Shown piece by piece: positions 56,391 to 60,427 of a stretch of 60,427 nt of DNA. The notes beneath the pieces are model-generated. The model worked only from the letters and a program-made list of their open reading frames with translations, ran no database searches and had not been told where the DNA came from. The stretch is from the IMG/VR virus record IMGVR_UViG_3300031403_000011, positions 1-60,427 of that record; one strand, 5' to 3'. The stretch's first letter is position 1; each line of letters begins with the position of its first letter. The stretch comes from a virus. The position numbers and the translations under genes are program-made.

Positions 56391-56421
56391 AAAAAATGCT
56401 ATTTTATTATAAATAGCATTT
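56391..56421 (-). terminator. Rho-independent terminator
   Basis: AAATGCTATTT/AAATAGCATTT, 11-bp stem, with a T-run on the minus strand, directly after the DUF1353-like gene. The gap 56323-56427 otherwise holds only an AT-rich stretch. Confidence 0.8.
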
Positions 56422-56427
56422 ACTTTT

Positions 56428-56991
56428 TTATGTAACTCTGTTTCGCTTACGAAAGTTTCTTCCTCATCCAAATCGTACAGCCCAGTATACTACAGTAGGT
56501 TGTAGCTTTTTAGGAGTTCTATATATATCTTCGTTTTCTTCTTTGATAAGTTGTAACATAAACTTATCAGCGAACTTTCTATTATATAGAAATTCAGTAG
56601 TAGTTGCATTAGGATTTTGTATCTTACCATTCTTCTTAAGTTTATTAAACTTAGGAGAGAGATTGTTTGAATCTATGATAGTAACCTTACAATCTTTATC
56701 TGTGAATCTATCGTGTGCGAGATATGCTACATATTCGTCTTTCTCTGAGATCCAACGAGCCCAAGATGGTATAGTACCAAAATCAAATAAATATCATGCA
56801 GGGATAACCATATACTCATTCTGATGATCATAATCAATCCATACAAGTATATCATGATCTAGAGTCTTATATAGATTTCTATCTACATAGTTTATAGAAT
56901 GGTATCTGTTTCTCGCTACATAAGAATATTTTACATATTTCTTATTATTAAACATCAGAAATTTCTGATTTATATTTACTGAGTAATTCAT
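56428..56991 (-). CDS. DUF1353-like phage protein, 187 aa
   Basis: The core YLFDFGTIPSWARWISEKDE...VAYLAHDRFTDK matches DUF1353, a phage family with a GxxxDxASxP...HDxL pattern often found near lysis genes. Beta-rich N-terminus (MNYSVNINQKFLMFNNKKYV), basic C-terminus. Function is not established. Confidence 0.7.
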
Positions 56992-57012
56992 AATACTTAT
57001 TTTTACGGATCT

Positions 57013-57261
57013 TTACGGAAGATCTAAATTAGATTTTGTACCTATAGATTTCTTGCCTTGGCAGTTCCAAGCTTTTCTAGCCCAGTAGTTTGGAGTAGTC
57101 TTATCATTGGCTCATCCTATTCCAGAACTACGAGCACAGTATGAATCTCATGCTTTTGTTCAGGGTTTCATAGTATATCAAGTAGCTCAGAAATGTACTT
57201 TCTTTCAATCTACTACGACATAGTATTTCTTTCACTTGTTATTTGATCTGTGTACTTTCAT
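57013..57261 (-). CDS. Small basic protein (DUF5754-like), 82 aa
   Basis: VDGKKVHFGATGYTMKPGTK, GDSYCARSSGIGG and NYWARKAWNCQGKKS match a small family with FGxxGYT...GTKxGDSYCARSxGI blocks seen in phages and giant viruses. Rich in TGA glycine. Function unknown. It overlaps the upstream gene stop. Confidence 0.7.
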
Positions 57262-57778
57262 CAGTTCTTTGTAATACAATATTAAATGGGCCAGATGTGA
57301 ATCTTTGTTTCTTTGGTATTGAGTTATAAAAGAATGTTTGGTAACTTCTAATATAACATCATGCTCATGTTATATTAGTTTTATAGAATTTTTTTCAGTC
57401 AATAGTATTTTCTCATCCGAATATCCATTCTCAATCTAATATACCATCATTGTTTTTATCTCACTTTCATCAGAATTCTCAAGTTTCTTTTCGTTCTGAA
57501 AAAGTAGTTTGAAGTGTTCTATGCTTTTTAATATCAATCATCTTATCCATTTGAGTATCATTCATAGTAAGAAGATCATAATCACTAGAACATAATAGAT
57601 AGTCATCCCATATGATAAGTCATAAAGCCCAGTAACTACTTTTAGATACCATCTTAATAGGTTCTCATAAAATAAATTCTGGGACTTTAGGAGCTATAAA
57701 TTTATAGGTCCATATATTTCTTTCTGATTTATTTTTAGAATAGAATTCTCATATATTGTGAACTGATCACATAAGCAT
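57239..57778 (-). CDS. Membrane-anchored protein, 179 aa, probable 5' frameshift
   Basis: From ATG 57776-57778 the frame reads MLMGSVHNIGEFYSKNKSER to TDESTQIK, with an EF-hand-like DKNNDGILDGEW loop. Upstream, in a different frame, ATG 57837-57839 gives MKKIITYLLSTFFVLMLFSF, a membrane anchor that would join directly if one T were lost from the TTTT at about 57779-57782. A frameshift (real or an assembly homopolymer error) is likely. The anchored, mature protein may be extracytoplasmic. Confidence 0.55.
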
Positions 57779-58146
57779 GAAAGAAAATAACATTAATACA
57801 AAGAATGTACTTAATAAGTATGTAATTATTTTTTTCATTTTTTTATATTAGAATATATTTCTTTTCATGTAGAGATGTTTTCAGATACTGTTTTTCAAAT
57901 CAATCATATCTCTAGTCATAAGACTTGTATTATACACGCAGCTCATACCCAGTCAAATGTACCATTAAGTTGTATTCATTTTTCTATAGTGTATATTGAG
58001 TATAGAAACCAAAATATTCATACAAATGCTATGATAGAATATGTTGGTCTAAGATGTTTTCATCCTATCCATCAAATGACTATTCATATAATCAATATTA
58101 TAAATCATATAGAAATTATCAGGAATATGTTTTCTTGTATAATCAT
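57694..58146 (-). CDS. Multi-TM membrane protein, 150 aa
   Basis: Begins MIIQENIFLIISIGFIILII. It has about three hydrophobic segments (SIGFIILIIGIVIGWIGG; YSIIAFVGIFWFLYSIY; VGAACIIQVLGLEIGLIG) rich in TGA-coded glycine. The frame as given runs 85 bases into the next gene; one extra A in the A-run near 57840 would end it at about 110 residues instead, so an indel is possible. Could be a second holin candidate. Confidence 0.5.
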
Positions 58147-58157
58147 TTTTTTTCTTA

Positions 58158-58655
58158 TTAATATACTTCTATAGCAATTAAGTGTCTTCCTCATACAGCA
58201 TTATTTTCATACCAAGCATCTACATTGTTTGTCTGGAAACTGTTTAGTATTTGATATGTTTTATCAAGATTAACATGAGGACTATATAGATACGACTTCA
58301 TTGTCTTTCATAAATGTGTAGCTATATAGTCTGCAGTATAAGCAGTATTACCTATATGCCAAGTAGGATTAGGAATATGAACTCATCCTAGGAATATTAT
58401 GTTTCCATATATTCTATAGTATACAGTTCTTCATAATATTGTTGTAGTAAGACTTACTTCTGCAGTAGGAAAACTTGCTCATGGAGTAAGTGTTCATTCT
58501 ACTTCATGTATTGTAACTCAGTCTTTTATGTTTTCTGCAAGAAGATTAGGATCTTCTTCTCGTCTCCATGTTTTATCAGCCGAATAATATTTATATCTTA
58601 TTCAGCCTTTTATATGAACTTGTCAGTTAGTAGGAGATGTAGGGTATATTGACAT
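58158..58655 (-). CDS. Tail-fibre accessory candidate, 165 aa
   Basis: MSIYPTSPTNGQVHIKGGIR with a short repeat-like N-terminus, then beta-rich segments (AEVSLTTTILGRTVYYRIYG) and Trp/Tyr-rich C-terminus. It follows the 315-residue fibre gene by 5 bases and is probably a fibre tip or assembly factor. Assignment by context. Confidence 0.5.
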
Positions 58656-58660
58656 AGGTT

Positions 58661-59608
58661 TTAATTAAGAGCTATCCATACTGTACCTGTACAGAAGTAT
58701 ATAGTATTCTGGGAAGTGTTATAGAAATGATTTCATCCATTCCCTGTAACAGCAGGAGTGTTTGGTCCAGAACTATATCACATTACTTGCTTCCATACAG
58801 GAGAACTTGATGATGTTGTTCCATAACATACCCAAGCTTTTTCTGAATCATACTCTTTTGCTAGTGCTGAGTATCATCCATTACTATCTCTTTTACCTAT
58901 CATAGAATAATGAAAGTATTGAGATGTAATTCAAGGTGGAGTATTTGTTGAACCTGCAACTTTTACAAATCAGCTCCACCCCATAGGTTTAGAGTAATTT
59001 GTACTAGCTGCAAATGTATAGAGAGGAGAATTTATTTTTCATGAATTTGTATCATCAAACTTTTTAGATCAAGTAATATCTACATCTCAAGCTATAGGAA
59101 CTTTTTTTGTTTGCAGTTCATCTATCGCTTCTTGTACATCTTCTGCAGTAAGTCAGCTTACTGTATTATCATATGATACATCTATTGCAGCAGATATGAA
59201 TGATAGTTCTCATACTATATCATTTAAGTATTCTACAGTTACAAGATCTTTATCATCTCATATATCTGAAAGATCTACATTCATTTTAGTGAGGCCTTGT
59301 ATAATAAGTTCTGCTCAAGTAGAAAGTATTATTTCTGCATTGGTAGATACTTTTTTAAACTCAGCTACATCATTAATTCAGATGCCTGCATTAAATATAG
59401 ACTTAGCTATAAATGTTTTTATACCATCTATATCTTGATCATTTGTTTTTAGAACATAGTTTATACTATCTATAAGAGGAACTTCCGTACCATCTTCAAA
59501 TAAGAAATAAAATATATTATTCTTATTATAAAACTTTACAAATCCAGTATCTGGATTAGCAGGTTTACTGGATAATATTTTTGTATAGAGTGATCCTATT
59601 TGTTTCAT
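58661..59608 (-). CDS. Second tail fibre/spike protein, 315 aa
   Basis: N-terminus MKQIGSLYTKILSSKPANPD. The middle has NTVSGLTAEDVQEAIDELQT, a block common in phage tail fibres. The C-terminus is Gly/Ser/Thr/Trp-rich (YSKPMGWSGFVKVAGSTN) and ends FYNTSQNTIYFCTGTVWIAL. Length and location after the large fibre fit a receptor-binding or tail-spike protein. Confidence 0.65.
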
Positions 59609-59617
59609 AGTATAATA

Positions 59618-59731
59618 TTACTTAGTTATAATTTTCCCTTCCCTTTCTATTCTATCAATTAAAGCTATGCCCCTAGAAACCTCTCAAGAGAGTTTTACTA
59701 GTAGCTCTATAATTTTATCTTCTGATGCCAT
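59618..59731 (-). CDS. Small protein, 37 aa
   Basis: MASEDKIIELLVKLSGEVSR to GKIITK, a single helix followed by a basic tail. Sits between the two fibre genes; could be a coiled-coil linker or a chaperone fragment. Confidence 0.5.
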
Positions 59732-59738
59732 TATGTTT

Positions 59739-60077
59739 TTATGTTAAAATATTTTTTATCTCATTAAACTTACCTCTTGCGTATTCAAGTCTAGGGTCAT
59801 CATTCCCCTCTGCTAATACTTCTATACAACCTGCTAATAAATTTAGTTGGTCAGAGAGAGAAGCAATATCATTTATTAACTTTAATTTCTCTTGCTTAGC
59901 TTTTTGTAATTGCATTTCTTTTTCTCTTGCCTTAACTTCATCAGTTTTAATAAATTTTCACCCAGTATACTTATATCAAAGATTTATTTTTTCAATATCT
60001 AACTCACTTAAAACCACCCTTTCCTTCTCTATTATTGCGAAAGTTTCCTTTCAATCATTTATCATTTCGTATTCCAT
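59739..60077 (-). CDS. Fibre-associated coiled-coil protein, 112 aa
   Basis: MEYEMINDGKETFAIIEKER, then a coiled coil (AREKEMQLQKAKQEKLKLIN) and a C-terminal helix. Small coiled-coil proteins right after a tail fibre are often fibre chaperones, but this is inference. Its ATG also appears at 7-9 in the left terminal copy, supporting circular continuity. Confidence 0.6.
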
Positions 60078-60427
60078 TTTCTATTATATTAAGATATAAA
60101 TTCTGCTTTTATAACAGTTATATTTGAGACAAGATATTTATAAGTTTCTCAAGCTATAACTTGAAAGGAAAGAGTATGAGTTGTAATTCAATACGGATTC
60201 ATACGGCTCTCTTTTGTTTGAACTCAATTCACATATCAAAATATATAAGCAGCTCAAGTGAAAGTTCAAGTAACCTCTACAACTCAGTCTTTAGAAGCTG
60301 TATATGTTACATTATTTTCAAGATTAGATCTCCCCTTAATAACTGGAAGTAAAAGCTCTACTAATACTTCTGTTTCTGAATGTATTGTTCCTATTCATTT
60401 ACCTGAATTTAACATATTTATATCTCA
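60069..60427. repeat. Right copy of 359-bp terminal overlap
   Basis: Matches 1-359 except g/c at 60196, t/c at 60199, g/t at 60205 and a/g at 60339. It encodes the fibre C-terminus again. Confidence 0.9.
60089..60427 (-). CDS. Tail fibre C-terminus, second version (partial, 112 aa)
   Basis: The frame matches the end of the large fibre gene and is cut by the window edge. Compared with the left copy it reads Ile for Thr (ATT for ACT), Arg for Ser, Asn for Asp and Pro for Ala. All four changes are nonsynonymous and three fall within five codons. It probably represents another strain in the sampled population rather than a second gene. Confidence 0.8.

Noticed and set aside
1-60427. TGA = Trp (code 4) or TAG recoded (code 15)
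   Set aside because: TGA sits at invariant glycines in P-loops, and TGG is used at Trp positions; TAG ends several genes cleanly.
1-60427. CRISPR array or diversity-generating retroelement
   Set aside because: No regular repeat-spacer pattern and no reverse transcriptase seen; fibre variation between copies is not adenine-directed.

Overview
The window is one complete phage-like genome: a circular or circularly permuted unit of about 60,068 bp. The first 359 bases recur at the end (60069-60427) with four mismatches, so the contig closes on itself. It is AT-rich. Almost every gene contains in-frame TGA, while TAA and TAG act as stops. TGA falls exactly where conserved motifs need glycine: three times in the P-loop of the primase-helicase, in the Pif1-type P-loop and TQG motif, in the terminase P-loop, and in the HHTGGG and SIGLEV stretches of an amidase. 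This is genetic code 25 (TGA = Gly), known from Candidatus Absconditabacteria (SR1) and Gracilibacteria, so the host is most likely one of these. All coordinates and lengths below assume TGA = Gly; a standard-code gene caller fragments nearly everything.

Layout. The left minus-strand unit runs from 31.16 kb down to 1 and continues across the junction from 60.43 kb. In transcription order it holds two small genes, a primase-helicase, two unknowns, a 3,962-residue giant protein, small and large terminase, portal, a small gene, scaffold, major capsid protein, two short-tail/connector candidates, a helical virion-protein candidate, a 1,375-residue tail fibre and fibre accessory genes. The order terminase-portal-scaffold-capsid-short-tail proteins is podovirus-like. 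Together with the giant protein and an HU/IHF-like gene it recalls crAss-like phages, but this rests on layout and motifs only.

From 58.1 to 38.3 kb, still minus strand, lies an early/accessory region: membrane proteins, a DUF1353-like protein, a RusA-like resolvase, HNH and PD-(D/E)XK nucleases, a possible HslV/proteasome-like hydrolase, a Pif1-like helicase, an M23 peptidase, an SbcC/Rad50-like ATPase and many short conserved phage proteins. No DNA polymerase, integrase, repressor or CRISPR array was seen.

A plus-strand unit (32.1-36.6 kb) carries a holin-like membrane protein, an amidase, an HU/IHF-like protein and unknown small genes. It diverges from the left unit across a tRNA and structured noncoding region (31.16-32.1 kb). 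It converges on the right unit across 1.6 kb of noncoding DNA rich in G-runs and perfect hairpins (36.7-38.3 kb).

Regulation. An 11-base element, GTCTACAAAAT, occurs four times on the minus strand, 63-94 bases before start codons and followed by a stem-loop; it is a good promoter candidate. Most starts lack a Shine-Dalgarno sequence and follow an AT-rich TAATT-ATG context. The giant protein has a DFDAD motif like the catalytic loop of double-psi beta-barrel RNA polymerases, so it may be a virion-packaged polymerase reading phage promoters.
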